A DNA stretch of 64,000 nt. Source: JAJEFO01 sp965208685. GTDB taxonomy: Bacteria; Pseudomonadota; Alphaproteobacteria; Rhodobacterales; Rhodobacteraceae. Positions within the stretch are counted from its first letter, which is position 1; the number at the start of each line of letters is the position of its first letter. Under the pieces are notes generated by a model. It was not told the DNA's origin. It saw nothing but the letters and a program-made list of their open reading frames with translations, and searched no databases. Shown here one piece after another: positions 18,524 to 27,841 of the stretch. The position numbers and the translations under genes were made by a program. The stretch spans positions 3,162,001-3,226,000 of the forward strand of contig CBDBPL010000007.1 of the NCBI GenBank assembly GCA_965208685.1. The letters run 5' to 3'.

Positions 18524-20269
18524 ATGAGCGAAACATCCGTCAGACGCGACTACGCGCCCTGGCGCGCCCGGATCGCGGTGGGCCTTGTCCTTGTCGTGGC
18601 AATCGCGACGGTCTGGTGGACCAATCGGCTTCTGACAGAGCGCTTTACCGAAACCACGAGAGCTCGCGCAGAGGCCCGACTCGCCCTCCATTCCGGCAAT
18701 TTGCTCAGCGAACTGCAGCGCAACCAGGTCGTGCCGCAACTCCTGGCCCGCGATCCTGCGTTGATCGGAGCGCTGATCTCCGGGGACTTCCAGCACAGCT
18801 CGCAGCGGCTCATCGAGTATCGCGACGAGATCACGGCGGCGGGACTAATGCTGCTGGATCGAGACGGGCGTGCGGTCGCCGCCACCAACCGCGCATTCAT
18901 CGGCTCCGCTCACCGCGCGGCGCCTTATTTCGTGGAAGCGTCTCGCTCCAATGAAACGGTCTTTTCGACCAGCCTTCTTGAGTCCGGCGCGCGCGTCTTC
19001 ACGTACTCGCGCAAGGTCGAAGCGCAGGGCCAAATGCTCGGTGTCATCGTGGTCGAAGTCGACCTCAAGAAATTCGAAAGCAGCTGGGCCAGCTTCGTCG
19101 ATGCCGTCTTTGTGTCGGACAGCGAGGCGATCATCATCCTCGCGACGGAAGCGCGCTGGCGCGGGCTCAGCGAGGAAGAGGCCTTGGCGGCAAGGCCCGT
19201 GCGGTCGGCAATTGAGCGCGCGGTTCGCGCCACGGCAAGCTGGGGAAGGCTGCCGGCAGACGCCTATCTTCGAGGCGAAGCCATCATGCGGCAGGAAGCC
19301 CGGATCGGATTCCAGGGATGGCGCATTACGTCCTTCACGACCTACGCGAGCGTCCGGGAGCGAGTGAACGCGGTTCTCGCTCTGGAAATCATGGGATTCG
19401 CGATTCTCTCGGCGCTCGTATCCTTTCTCGTCAGCCGCCGAACCAAGTCGCGGTTGAGATTCTTCCAGCGCGAGTCCGCCGAGCTCCGCCAGTTGAATCT
19501 GGCGCTACAACGAGAAATCGCCGAACGAAAGAGGGCTGAAAGACACCTGGAGGTGGCCGAACAGACGCTGCAGCAGTCCTCCAAGCTCGCCGCCCTCGGC
19601 GAAATGTCGGCGGCGGTCAGCCACGAACTGAACCAGCCGCTCGCCGCAATGAAGACGTATCTTGCGGGTGCCAGGTTGCTGCTCAACCGCCGACGTGCCG
19701 ACGAGGCGCTGTCTTCCTTTGAACGAATCGACGACCTGATCGAGCACATGAGCCTGATAACGCGCCAACTCAAGTCGTACGCGCACAAGGGCGGTGGCGC
19801 CGCGAAACCCATCGACGTGAGGAACAGCGTTTCTTCTGTCCTTTCCATGATGGACTCGCAGATCCGTCAGGACGGCGTGCAGGTCATCTCCTCGCTTCCG
19901 CAAGATCCCGTGATCGTCAGCGTGGATCACGTTCGGCTTGAGCAAGTCCTCCTGAACCTCGTCCGAAATGCGCTGGACGCCACAAGTGCGGCATCGGAGC
20001 CCAGGATCGAGATCCTGGTGACCGTTGGCGATGAGGCACTCATCATGGTGCGGGACAATGGCGCGGGAATCGAGGACCTCGAAAAGCTCTTTGAGCCGTT
20101 TTACACTACGAAGATGCCAGGAGACGGGGTAGGATTGGGGCTCGCCATCTCGTCGGGAATCGTGAACGAGCTTGGCGGCAGGCTGATTGCCCGGAATGGT
20201 CGTGACGGCGGAGCCGTGTTCGAAGTCACGTTGCCGATTTCCATACAGGCCATGGCCGCGGCCGAGTGA
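18524..20269 (+). CDS. dctB: DctB-type sensor histidine kinase
   Basis: This 581-residue kinase has an N-terminal membrane helix (about 17-37), a periplasmic sensing region of about 260 residues consistent with a tandem PAS/double Cache fold, a second helix (about 285-307), a coiled-coil linker, the dimerisation helix with phospho-acceptor histidine in AAVSHELNQPLAAMKTY (about 366-382) and an ATP-binding domain with NLVRNALDATS, DNGAGI and GVGLGLAISSGIV. This organisation is that of DctB, which senses C4-dicarboxylates. The stop codon overlaps the region before dctD, so the two are an operon. No dctPQM transporter genes are adjacent, so the ligand is an inference. Confidence 0.87.
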   Translation: MSETSVRRDYAPWRARIAVGLVLVVAIATVWWTNRLLTERFTETTRARAEARLALHSGNLLSELQRNQVVPQLLARDPALIGALISGDFQHSSQRLIEYRDEITAAGLMLLDRDGRAVAATNRAFIGSAHRAAPYFVEASRSNETVFSTSLLESGARVFTYSRKVEAQGQMLGVIVVEVDLKKFESSWASFVDAVFVSDSEAIIILATEARWRGLSEEEALAARPVRSAIERAVRATASWGRLPADAYLRGEAIMRQEARIGFQGWRITSFTTYASVRERVNAVLALEIMGFAILSALVSFLVSRRTKSRLRFFQRESAELRQLNLALQREIAERKRAERHLEVAEQTLQQSSKLAALGEMSAAVSHELNQPLAAMKTYLAGARLLLNRRRADEALSSFERIDDLIEHMSLITRQLKSYAHKGGGAAKPIDVRNSVSSVLSMMDSQIRQDGVQVISSLPQDPVIVSVDHVRLEQVLLNLVRNALDATSAASEPRIEILVTVGDEALIMVRDNGAGIEDLEKLFEPFYTTKMPGDGVGLGLAISSGIVNELGGRLIARNGRDGGAVFEVTLPISIQAMAAAE

Positions 20270-20286
20270 CCGACGGAGCAAGACCG

Positions 20287-21621
20287 ATGACGCAGGCAAT
20301 GAAGGTCGCAATAGTCGATGACCAAAGGGACATGCGCCTGTCCATCAGCCAATGGCTTGCGCTTTCCGGATTCGAGACGGAAACCTTTGGCAGCGCCGAA
20401 GAGGCCTTGAAGGCACTGACACCGGACTATCCTGGCGTGGTGGTCAGCGACATTAAGATGTCCGGAATGGACGGAATAAGCCTTCTGAAACGGCTGATGA
20501 GCCAGGACAGCGCTTTGCCCGTCATCATGATTACGGGACATGGAGACGTGGCCATGGCTGTCGAAGCGATGCAGATTGGCGCATTCGACTTTCTGGAAAA
20601 GCCCTTCAACCCGGACAAGATGACCGAACTCACCAAGCGGGCAGCAAATACACGACGCCTCACGCTCGAAAGCAGGGCGCTGCGGCGCGAGCTGTCGGAC
20701 GGTGCGAGTTTCACCGAGAGACTGGTTGGCGCGTCGCCGGTGATGAAGCGGCTTCGCGAAGACATCCTGGATCTTGCCCAGGCCGACGGCCACGTGCTGA
20801 TCGACGGCGAGACGGGCACAGGCAAGACGCTCGTTGCCCATGCGCTTCATGCAGCTGGTGCCCGGGCCGGCCGGAACTTCGCGCTGTTTTCCTGTGCTGC
20901 GGAAGATGAGGAAACGCTCCCGGCCCGTCTCTTTGGGCCGTCCAGCGACAACAGCCAGTTGCCGCTGATCGAGGAGACGCGGGACGGCACGCTTGTTCTT
21001 GAGGACATCGAAACCCTGCCGCAATCGGTGCAGGCTCGGCTCCTGTCGCGAATGAACCAGGAGAACACGCCCGCGAAGACCCGGATCGTGGCGATCTGCA
21101 ACCTTCAGGAACCCGGAAGGACCTGCAAGGACGCCCTTCGACCCGACCTGTTTTATCGATTGGCTGCAATGACGATCACTCTTCCGCCACTGCGCCAGAG
21201 GGGTGACGACATCCTGATGCTCTTCCAGCAGTTCCTGGAACGGTATGCGGAGGAATACGGATGCGACGCCCCCGAGGTCAGCACGCAGGAGACAGCCCAG
21301 TTGCTGCAGGCTCCTTGGCCCGGCAATGTCCGCCAGCTCATGAATGTTGCCGAACGCGCGGTTCTGCAGTCGCGTCGCGGGTCGGGAACGATCACTTCGC
21401 TGCTGATGCTCGACAGCGACCATGACGTCGGCATCAGCGTCACGACCGAAGGCAAGCCCTTGAAGGAACATGTCGAGGCTTTCGAGCGCATGCTGATTGA
21501 CAACACGATGCGCCGCCACCGGGGCTCGATCGCGAATGTCATGGAAGATCTTTGCCTTCCTCGCAGGACCCTGAACGAAAAGATGGCGAAATACGGGTTG
21601 CTGCGGTCGGACTATCTATGA
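20287..21621 (+). CDS. dctD: DctD-like response regulator lacking the GAFTGA loop
   Basis: The 444-residue protein has a receiver domain (about 5-120, VAIVDDQRDMR, phospho-Asp in VVSDIKMSGMDG, and KPFNPD), an AAA+ domain with Walker A GETGTGKT (about 178-185) and Walker B-like TLVLEDIE, and a C-terminal Fis-type helix-turn-helix (LPRRTLNEKMAKYG). Between LFG and the Walker B strand only about 18 residues remain, and the GAFTGA loop that contacts sigma-54 is absent. DctD otherwise activates C4-dicarboxylate uptake genes with RpoN; this version may work with another sigma factor, as described for NtrC of Rhodobacter capsulatus. The ATG at 20287 has a GGAGCA site; an in-frame GTG at 20266 overlaps the dctB end. 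Confidence 0.85.
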   Translation: MTQAMKVAIVDDQRDMRLSISQWLALSGFETETFGSAEEALKALTPDYPGVVVSDIKMSGMDGISLLKRLMSQDSALPVIMITGHGDVAMAVEAMQIGAFDFLEKPFNPDKMTELTKRAANTRRLTLESRALRRELSDGASFTERLVGASPVMKRLREDILDLAQADGHVLIDGETGTGKTLVAHALHAAGARAGRNFALFSCAAEDEETLPARLFGPSSDNSQLPLIEETRDGTLVLEDIETLPQSVQARLLSRMNQENTPAKTRIVAICNLQEPGRTCKDALRPDLFYRLAAMTITLPPLRQRGDDILMLFQQFLERYAEEYGCDAPEVSTQETAQLLQAPWPGNVRQLMNVAERAVLQSRRGSGTITSLLMLDSDHDVGISVTTEGKPLKEHVEAFERMLIDNTMRRHRGSIANVMEDLCLPRRTLNEKMAKYGLLRSDYL

Positions 21622-22184
21622 CCGGCATTCTTGCCAAAGGCCCCCGCAAGACAGGGAAGTTGTCAAGTTCTGCGGGGTGCATGGCACTTGACCACACGCC
21701 TGCATGCAAATGACTGGGCGGACCCGGCCCTTCGTCGTTCAGTGATTGCCGTTGCCTGCAAGAAATTTCGCCTGCCCGGACATCGCCACGAATTTCGTCG
21801 TTGTAATTTGGGCGCGACCACACTTATGTATTGAGAGGCGGCCCATGGAGCGCTTGGAGCGCGCGGCCGCGTCGAAAGGATTCGCCGTTCCAGACACGTT
21901 GCCCCAATGGCGGCACGCTGGATTGGTGCCGTGGCCAAATTGGTCATGAAATTTGAAATGCCCGAGATCGGCGATTGCACGCCGCCGGGACTGGAATGGG
22001 CGCCTCGAAAGAGGTGCTGGAGATGAACCGCGATGATGCGCGCATTGGACGGATGCGGCAAGGTGCCGATCGTGACTGACTGTCGGTCTGCCATCCTGAT
22101 GCAGGCAATCGCCTCAATTGAAAGTCGCAAATTCCTCAATCTGGCCTTTGCGGGCCGGGTTTCGATGCTGCGCAGAAAGTCAAC
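21622..22184 (+). other. Long untranslated-looking region upstream of rne
   Basis: This 563-base interval has no credible gene. Long leaders are common upstream of rne because RNase E controls its own mRNA through the 5' untranslated region; whether that applies here cannot be decided from the sequence. Confidence 0.4.
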
Positions 22185-24773
22185 ATGTCAAAGAAAATGC
22201 TCATCGATGCCACCCACGCGGAGGAGACGCGTGTGGTTGTGGCCGATGGAAACCAGGTCGAGGAATTCGACTTCGAATCCGAAAACAGGCGTCAGCTCTC
22301 CGGAAACATCTACCTCGCGAAGGTAACGCGGGTCGAACCCTCGCTTCAGGCCGCCTTTGTGGAATATGGCGGCAACCGGCACGGGTTCCTGGCGTTCTCC
22401 GAAATCCACCCGGACTACTACAAGATCCCGGTCGCCGACCGAGAGGCGCTGCTCGCCGAAGAGATGGAGATCGCGGCGGCCGAGGCGAAGGCCGAGGAAG
22501 AAGAGGTCAAGCCCAAGCGTCGTCGCCGGAGCGGCACCAAGGCCAAGGCCGAATTGACCGCGACGAATGACGAATCGATTTCTCGGGAGGAAAGTGTCGA
22601 CGACGTGATCGCAACTGAAACCGCCTCCGAGAACGTGGAGGCCATCACTCGCACAGATGTCGCTGGCGAAGAGGACGAAAGCCCGGCCGTGCCCTCCGGT
22701 GAACCTGACGAAGACACGTCGGCCGACATTCCATCCATGAGTGTCATCGACCTCGGCGACGAGGAAAGCGACCAACCCGAAATTGACAGCGCTCAGCCTA
22801 CGGATGCTTCGGCAAGGGACGAGACAATCGAGTCAATTGCCGATGACGACACGGCGGAAGAAATCCGGCGGCCGCGCCGGCAGCGGCAACGGCAGCGCAA
22901 CTACAAGATCCAGGAAGTGATCGAGGTTCGCCAGATCCTCCTGGTCCAGGTCGTAAAGGAAGAGCGGGGCAACAAGGGCGCGGCACTGACAACATATCTC
23001 AGCCTTGCGGGACGCTACTGCGTCCTGATGCCGAATACTGCGCGGGGCGGCGGGATCAGTCGGAAGATCACAAGTGCTTCGGATCGCAAGAAGCTCAAGG
23101 CGATCGCCGATGGCATCGAGATTCCCAAGGGTGCGGGCCTGATCATCCGGACCGCCGGGGCCCAGCGCACGAAATCGGAGATCAAGCGAGACTACGAGTA
23201 TCTCCAGAGGCTTTGGGAACAGATACGCGAGCTGACGCTGAAGTCCATCGCACCCGCACAGATTTACGAGGAAGGCAACCTTATCAAGCGGTCGATTCGC
23301 GACCTCTATAGCCGCGAGATCGATGAAGTCCTCGTGGAAGGCGAAGCTGGCTTCCGCACGGCCAAGGACTTCATGAAGATGATCATGCCGAGCCATGCCA
23401 AGAACGTGAAGCAGTACAACGACCCGATGCCACTGTTCGCGCGGCACCAGGTCGAAAGCTATCTCGGCGGCATGTTCAACCCGGTCGTGCAGCTCAAGTC
23501 CGGGGGCTACATCGTTATCGGGCAGACCGAAGCGCTTGTGGCAATCGACGTCAATTCCGGCCGCGCGACAAAGGAAGGATCAATCGAAAGCACTGCGCTC
23601 AAGACCAATCTTGAGGCTGCGGAGGAAGTCGCGCGCCAGCTACGGCTTCGCGACCTTGCCGGACTCATCGTGATCGACTTCATAGACATGGATGAGCGCA
23701 AGAACAACACGGCGGTCGAGAAACGGTTCAAGGAAAAGCTGAAGACGGATCGGGCCCGCATCCAGATTGGTCGCATCTCGGGCTTTGGCCTGCTCGAAAT
23801 GTCGCGCCAACGGCTGCGACCAGGAGTGCTTGAAGCCTCGACGCAGCCCTGCCCGTCTTGCCATGGCACCGGCCTCTTGCGCTCAATCGACAGCCTTAGC
23901 CTGACAATCCTGCGCCAGCTGGAAGAGGAAGGCGTTCGGAAGAGGGCAAAGGAGGTACTGCTCAGGGTGCCGGTGCCAATCATCAACTTCCTGATGAATA
24001 CGAAACGCGATCATATCGCCCAGATCGAAGCGCGCTACTCCATAACCGTAAGGCTTGAAGCGGATCCTCACCTCATTCCGCCGGAATTCTCGATCGAGAA
24101 GTTCAAGACCGCTGCGCGCAAGGTTGACACGAGTGCGCCGGTAGTATCTGCCGACGCCTCGCTCATGGCCGGGGCGGATGACGAGATTGCGCACGAGGAG
24201 GGTGCCGACGCGACGATTCCCGAAGACGATGGCCGTCCGAAGAAACGCCGCCGCCGCCGCCGCCGCCGCCGAGGAAAGGGCGTTGACGGGCAAGGTGAAG
24301 AAAGCGCCGAGATCACGACCGGAACCGAGGCGGAGGCGGAGACGGACGTCAAGTTGGACACGCCCGAGAAGGACCCGGAAGCAAAAACGGAGGACTCTGT
24401 CAGCGACGCGAAGCCCAAACGCCAGCGACGTCGGCGCAAGAAGACTGACTCGGCCACCGAGGATGTCGATGACGCAAAAGCAGCGGCAACCGAAGGCGTA
24501 GGTGACGAAGAGGAACCGGCTGAATCCAAGCCCAAACGGCGGCGCAGCCGCAAGAAAAAGGAACCTTCGGCGGACGCGGAGCCCCAGACCCAACCGGATG
24601 TTCAGGATGCCTTGATTCAGGTTCCGATGGCATTGCCCGAAGGCGAGCCTGACTTCGAGCCGACCAGCAAACCGGACACGGGCCCTGCCCCGGAACCCGT
24701 GATAGGTACAATGGACGACGGCGATGCCGACAGGAAGCCGCGGCGCATCGGCTGGTGGTCACGCGAGCGCTGA
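22185..24773 (+). CDS. rne: Ribonuclease E
   Basis: The 862-residue endoribonuclease initiates mRNA decay and processes rRNA and tRNA precursors. The N-terminal part has an S1 domain (starting GNIYLAKVTRVEPSLQAAFV, about residues 41-60) interrupted by an acidic, low-complexity insertion of roughly 130 residues (about 95-225), a known alphaproteobacterial trait. The DNase I-like catalytic part has VAIDVNSGRATKEGS and LIVIDFIDMDERKN with the two metal aspartates, and the zinc-link CPSCHGTG. The C-terminal half is disordered, with a nine-arginine tract encoded by CGC repeats (24246-24272) and further RRRRKK and KPKRRRSRKKK clusters that would bind RNA or scaffold a degradosome. Confidence 0.93.
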   Translation: MSKKMLIDATHAEETRVVVADGNQVEEFDFESENRRQLSGNIYLAKVTRVEPSLQAAFVEYGGNRHGFLAFSEIHPDYYKIPVADREALLAEEMEIAAAEAKAEEEEVKPKRRRRSGTKAKAELTATNDESISREESVDDVIATETASENVEAITRTDVAGEEDESPAVPSGEPDEDTSADIPSMSVIDLGDEESDQPEIDSAQPTDASARDETIESIADDDTAEEIRRPRRQRQRQRNYKIQEVIEVRQILLVQVVKEERGNKGAALTTYLSLAGRYCVLMPNTARGGGISRKITSASDRKKLKAIADGIEIPKGAGLIIRTAGAQRTKSEIKRDYEYLQRLWEQIRELTLKSIAPAQIYEEGNLIKRSIRDLYSREIDEVLVEGEAGFRTAKDFMKMIMPSHAKNVKQYNDPMPLFARHQVESYLGGMFNPVVQLKSGGYIVIGQTEALVAIDVNSGRATKEGSIESTALKTNLEAAEEVARQLRLRDLAGLIVIDFIDMDERKNNTAVEKRFKEKLKTDRARIQIGRISGFGLLEMSRQRLRPGVLEASTQPCPSCHGTGLLRSIDSLSLTILRQLEEEGVRKRAKEVLLRVPVPIINFLMNTKRDHIAQIEARYSITVRLEADPHLIPPEFSIEKFKTAARKVDTSAPVVSADASLMAGADDEIAHEEGADATIPEDDGRPKKRRRRRRRRRGKGVDGQGEESAEITTGTEAEAETDVKLDTPEKDPEAKTEDSVSDAKPKRQRRRRKKTDSATEDVDDAKAAATEGVGDEEEPAESKPKRRRSRKKKEPSADAEPQTQPDVQDALIQVPMALPEGEPDFEPTSKPDTGPAPEPVIGTMDDGDADRKPRRIGWWSRER

Positions 24774-25122
24774 GCGTCACGCGGAAAGGCTTGTTCTGGG
24801 CACAAGAACTGCACGCAGCCTGTTTTGCGCCAAGACTTCAGTCGGTACCTGCAGGTACACCCTTTCGCGTTCCAAACGAGACCCCCTTCCCTGTTGCAAG
24901 AACATGCAACCCTGCGAAGGCCGTCCGCCTGATTGCACAGGGACCAATGCAGCCATGCGCCCGTCGCGTCGTTGACTTCTTCAACTTCTTGCAGGCTTCG
25001 GCTGCAAGTCTCGCTTGGCTGACGCTAAGTCGAAGGCATTGCGGCACTGGTCCGCATTCCCATGGTCGCGCAGGCTCTGGATGCACCATACGCTCCTGCA
25101 TCGTCCAGTGACTGAGGGGAGC
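24774..25122. other. Convergent spacer, nothing recognised
   Basis: The 349 bases between the ends of rne and the alcohol dehydrogenase gene contain no gene I can support and no clear terminator with a T-tract. Confidence 0.45.
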
Positions 25123-26157
25123 CTACCGCGCAAGGTCCGTAATCACGGCCGTGCCGGGCGGTGTTGGTCCGCTCATCGCCCTGAGTTCTGCACTGGCCCC
25201 GGACAGTGGAATTTCCCGAGCAAGCATTGGGCTGATGTCCACATCACCACGCTCGATCATGCCAAGCAGCGCCGGGAATTTCCATGCCGGCATGCCGCGT
25301 GTGCCGAAAAAAGAAAGTTGCTTGGTGTAGATCGCTCGCATGTTGACCTGCAACATCCCGCTGCCTGAGGGCATGCCGACGTGTACGTGCCGGCCGAGCA
25401 CTGCCAGACATTCGACTGAGGCATTGGTGGTCGCCTCGCTCCCCAAGGCCTCGATCGAGACCTGCGCTCCGCCACCGGTGATCTCGCGAATTGCCTCGGC
25501 AGCGTCAGTCTCGGCAGCATTCACGGCAGCATCCGCCCCGTGCCGCCTTGCGTGTGCCAGCTTCTGTTCGACCACATCGACGACAACCACCTGCGCACCC
25601 AGCATCTTTGCCAGGAGCAGAGTGGCAAGGCCGATGCCGCCGGTGCCGTGAACTGCAACCCACTCGCCGGCCCGGACATTGGCCCGGTCCGTCAAGGCGT
25701 GCCATGCTGTCGTGACCCGGCATCCCAGACCCGCCGCGAGAGCAGGTGTCATCGTTTCCGGCAGATGAACGAGATTGTGATCAAACGGAGCGGCAACGTA
25801 TTCCGCGTAGGCTCCCGGCCAGCCGAACCCGGGAACAATCTGGCGCTCGCAGGTGTTGGATACGCCTGTCTGACAGGCTGGGCAGCTGCCACAGCCCAGA
25901 ATGAAGGGAGCGATGAGACGGTCGCCGATCCTGTGCATCGCGTGCGGGCCCGCCTCAACCACGGTACCGCAATACTCGTGGCCAAGAATCGAGCCATTTT
26001 CGATCCGGGGATGCTTGCCCACCCATCCGTGATAGTCGGATCGGCAGACGCCGCAGGCTGCCACCTCCAAGACCACGCCGTTGTCCGGGCAGGCGGGATC
26101 CGAAACCGTCTCGACCGAGAGGTCTTCGTTGAAGCTTCTGACCACCGCGGCACGCAT
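25123..26157 (-). CDS. Zinc-dependent medium-chain alcohol dehydrogenase
   Basis: The 344-residue protein is a medium-chain dehydrogenase/reductase. The catalytic zinc site is seen as AACGVCRSDYHGW (Cys near 35) and GHEYCGTVVEAG; a structural zinc site of four cysteines is present in CGSCPACQTGVSNTC (about 88-102). The nucleotide-binding fold follows at VAVHGTGGIGLATLLLAKMLGA. It oxidises an alcohol or reduces an aldehyde with NAD(P); the substrate cannot be read. No neighbour suggests a pathway. Confidence 0.88.
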   Translation of the reverse strand: MRAAVVRSFNEDLSVETVSDPACPDNGVVLEVAACGVCRSDYHGWVGKHPRIENGSILGHEYCGTVVEAGPHAMHRIGDRLIAPFILGCGSCPACQTGVSNTCERQIVPGFGWPGAYAEYVAAPFDHNLVHLPETMTPALAAGLGCRVTTAWHALTDRANVRAGEWVAVHGTGGIGLATLLLAKMLGAQVVVVDVVEQKLAHARRHGADAAVNAAETDAAEAIREITGGGAQVSIEALGSEATTNASVECLAVLGRHVHVGMPSGSGMLQVNMRAIYTKQLSFFGTRGMPAWKFPALLGMIERGDVDISPMLAREIPLSGASAELRAMSGPTPPGTAVITDLAR

Positions 26158-26568
26158 CGCAAGACCTGTGTTTCAGAATTGGTCCTGAGACGCAATCCGC
26201 ACGCATCGGACAGCGGTCGCATTCGCTCGTTTCGATCAAGCTGAATTCCATCACAGCGTTCCTGCAACTCCATCAAGTCGATGCGCCGATGGACAGTGAC
26301 GGTTCGCGCGGCCATGCGCGCGCCTGCGAGCACCGGAATCCCCCGGCTTTCGGCACCCCCCCGACTGACGGCAACAATGGCAGGCCATTGCGGCACGCAA
26401 GGCGGGATCAACCGCCTGCACGCCCTTGCTGACCGCTACAAGGGAATGTCGCGAACGCTGGAACCGCTCCGAAATGCGGTGCCGCGCGCCAACTGATCGA
26501 CCGCAAGGGCAAGACTCCCGCGGAGTTGGCAAAGTGCCTTGCCCCGGCCCCGCCCGCTTCCGACGGCA
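26158..26568. other. Spacer of 411 bases upstream of the alcohol dehydrogenase gene
   Basis: No convincing coding region or RNA gene was found. It should contain the promoter of the leftward alcohol dehydrogenase gene and the transcript end of tusA. Confidence 0.4.
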
Positions 26569-26814
26569 TCAGGACTTCGCGTCGCTTCCGGACTTTCGGA
26601 TCGTGTAGACCTGGTGTCCACCTTGTTCTTCCGAGTTCAAGAGTTCGTGCCCTTGCTCCTTGCAGAAATGCGGCACGTCCACGGCGGCGGCCGGATCGTC
26701 CACGATCAGCCTCAGGATGCTTCCCGGCGCCATTGCGCGCAGGCGTTTCGCGGCCCTCAGAACGGGCAGCGGACACAGAAGCCCCAAGGCATCAAGCTCT
26801 ACGTCAAATTCCAT
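26569..26814 (-). CDS. tusA: TusA-family sulfur carrier protein
   Basis: The 81-residue protein is a SirA/TusA-like sulfur carrier, with the defining Cys14 in LDALGLLCPLPVLRAAKRL and the DDPAAAVDVPHFCKEQGHEL segment. It carries persulfide sulfur for tRNA thiolation or other sulfur transfer. A second cysteine at about 51 is also common in the family. It is divergent from ccdA, and pairing of TusA with a thiol-transporting CcdA/DsbD membrane protein hints at sulfur or redox delivery across the membrane. Confidence 0.88.
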   Translation of the reverse strand: MEFDVELDALGLLCPLPVLRAAKRLRAMAPGSILRLIVDDPAAAVDVPHFCKEQGHELLNSEEQGGHQVYTIRKSGSDAKS

Positions 26815-26928
26815 TGGAACCAGCGGTACGCGGCATGTTTCAACTTGTCCACTGAGTTGTGACCCTCTGCGTCTGGGCAGAAGGGCCTGTTGTGCCTTAT
26901 GTGTCGGACTCGAAATCAACAGGCTCCC

Positions 26929-27684
26929 ATGCTCGGCATTGACATCTTCGATATGAGCCTCCTGCCCGCCATGTTCGTGGCGCTGGCAGCCGGTTTCCTG
27001 TCCTTTCTGAGCCCTTGCGTCCTGCCCATCGTGCCCCCCTACCTCGCCTATATTGGCGGGGTCTCCGTAACCGAGATGCGAACGGCAAGCGGCCATGCCA
27101 CCCGCCGCGTCCGCAATTCGGCCATCTTCTTCGTGCTCGGTCTCTCCACGGTCTTTCTCTTCCTTGGCTTCACTGCCAGCGCGTTCGGCCGCTTCTTCCT
27201 GACAAACCAGGGCTGGTTCGTGACGGTAGCCGGAATCGTGATCATGGTGTTCGGGGCGCATTTCATCGGCATCTTTCGCCTCGGCTTCATGGATCGCGAG
27301 ATGCGCCTTGACGCCGGCGACCGGAGCGGAACGGCACTTGGAGCGTATGTCCTGGGACTGGCATTCGCCTTTGGCTGGACGCCCTGCATCGGCCCCGTGC
27401 TTGGCGCCATCCTGTCGTTGGCGGCAAGCGAGGCCGACGTGACGCGCGGCACCGCGCTTCTCGCATTCTATGCCGCCGGCCTTGGCATTCCGTTCCTGCT
27501 TGTGGCGATGTTCTTCCCGAGACTGTCCGGCTTCATGACCTGGATGCGGCGCCACACGGAGAAGATCGAGCGGGTCACTGGCCTGCTGCTTTGGACCGTG
27601 GGCCTCCTGCTGCTCACGGGGCGGTTCACCGATTTCAGCTGGTGGCTGAACGAGACCTTCCCGGTTCTGCAATCCTTCGGCTAG
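26929..27684 (+). CDS. ccdA: CcdA/DsbD-like thiol-disulfide transporter
   Basis: The 251-residue protein has six predicted membrane helices and the paired family cysteines in FLSPCVLPIVPPYLAYIGG (about 25-43) and GWTPCIGPVLGAIL (about 147-160). Such proteins pass reducing equivalents from cytoplasmic thioredoxin to periplasmic partners, for example in cytochrome c maturation. The ATG at 26929 places the first helix correctly; an in-frame ATG at 26890 gives a Cys-containing extension with no similarity. No thioredoxin-like partner gene is adjacent. Confidence 0.88.
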   Translation: MLGIDIFDMSLLPAMFVALAAGFLSFLSPCVLPIVPPYLAYIGGVSVTEMRTASGHATRRVRNSAIFFVLGLSTVFLFLGFTASAFGRFFLTNQGWFVTVAGIVIMVFGAHFIGIFRLGFMDREMRLDAGDRSGTALGAYVLGLAFAFGWTPCIGPVLGAILSLAASEADVTRGTALLAFYAAGLGIPFLLVAMFFPRLSGFMTWMRRHTEKIERVTGLLLWTVGLLLLTGRFTDFSWWLNETFPVLQSFG

Positions 27685-27841
27685 TACCCCGTGACGACCT
27701 TGCATCATCGGTTCGCGGTTCGCGCCCCTTCCGAGGAGACCTGGATCCGGATGTCGTGACTCCTGACGGAGCGCTCTTGCGGAATGCCTGGCGCGTCATC
27801 TGTACAAGAGACTGTCCGTGACCGCCTCCGGTTGATGCAAG

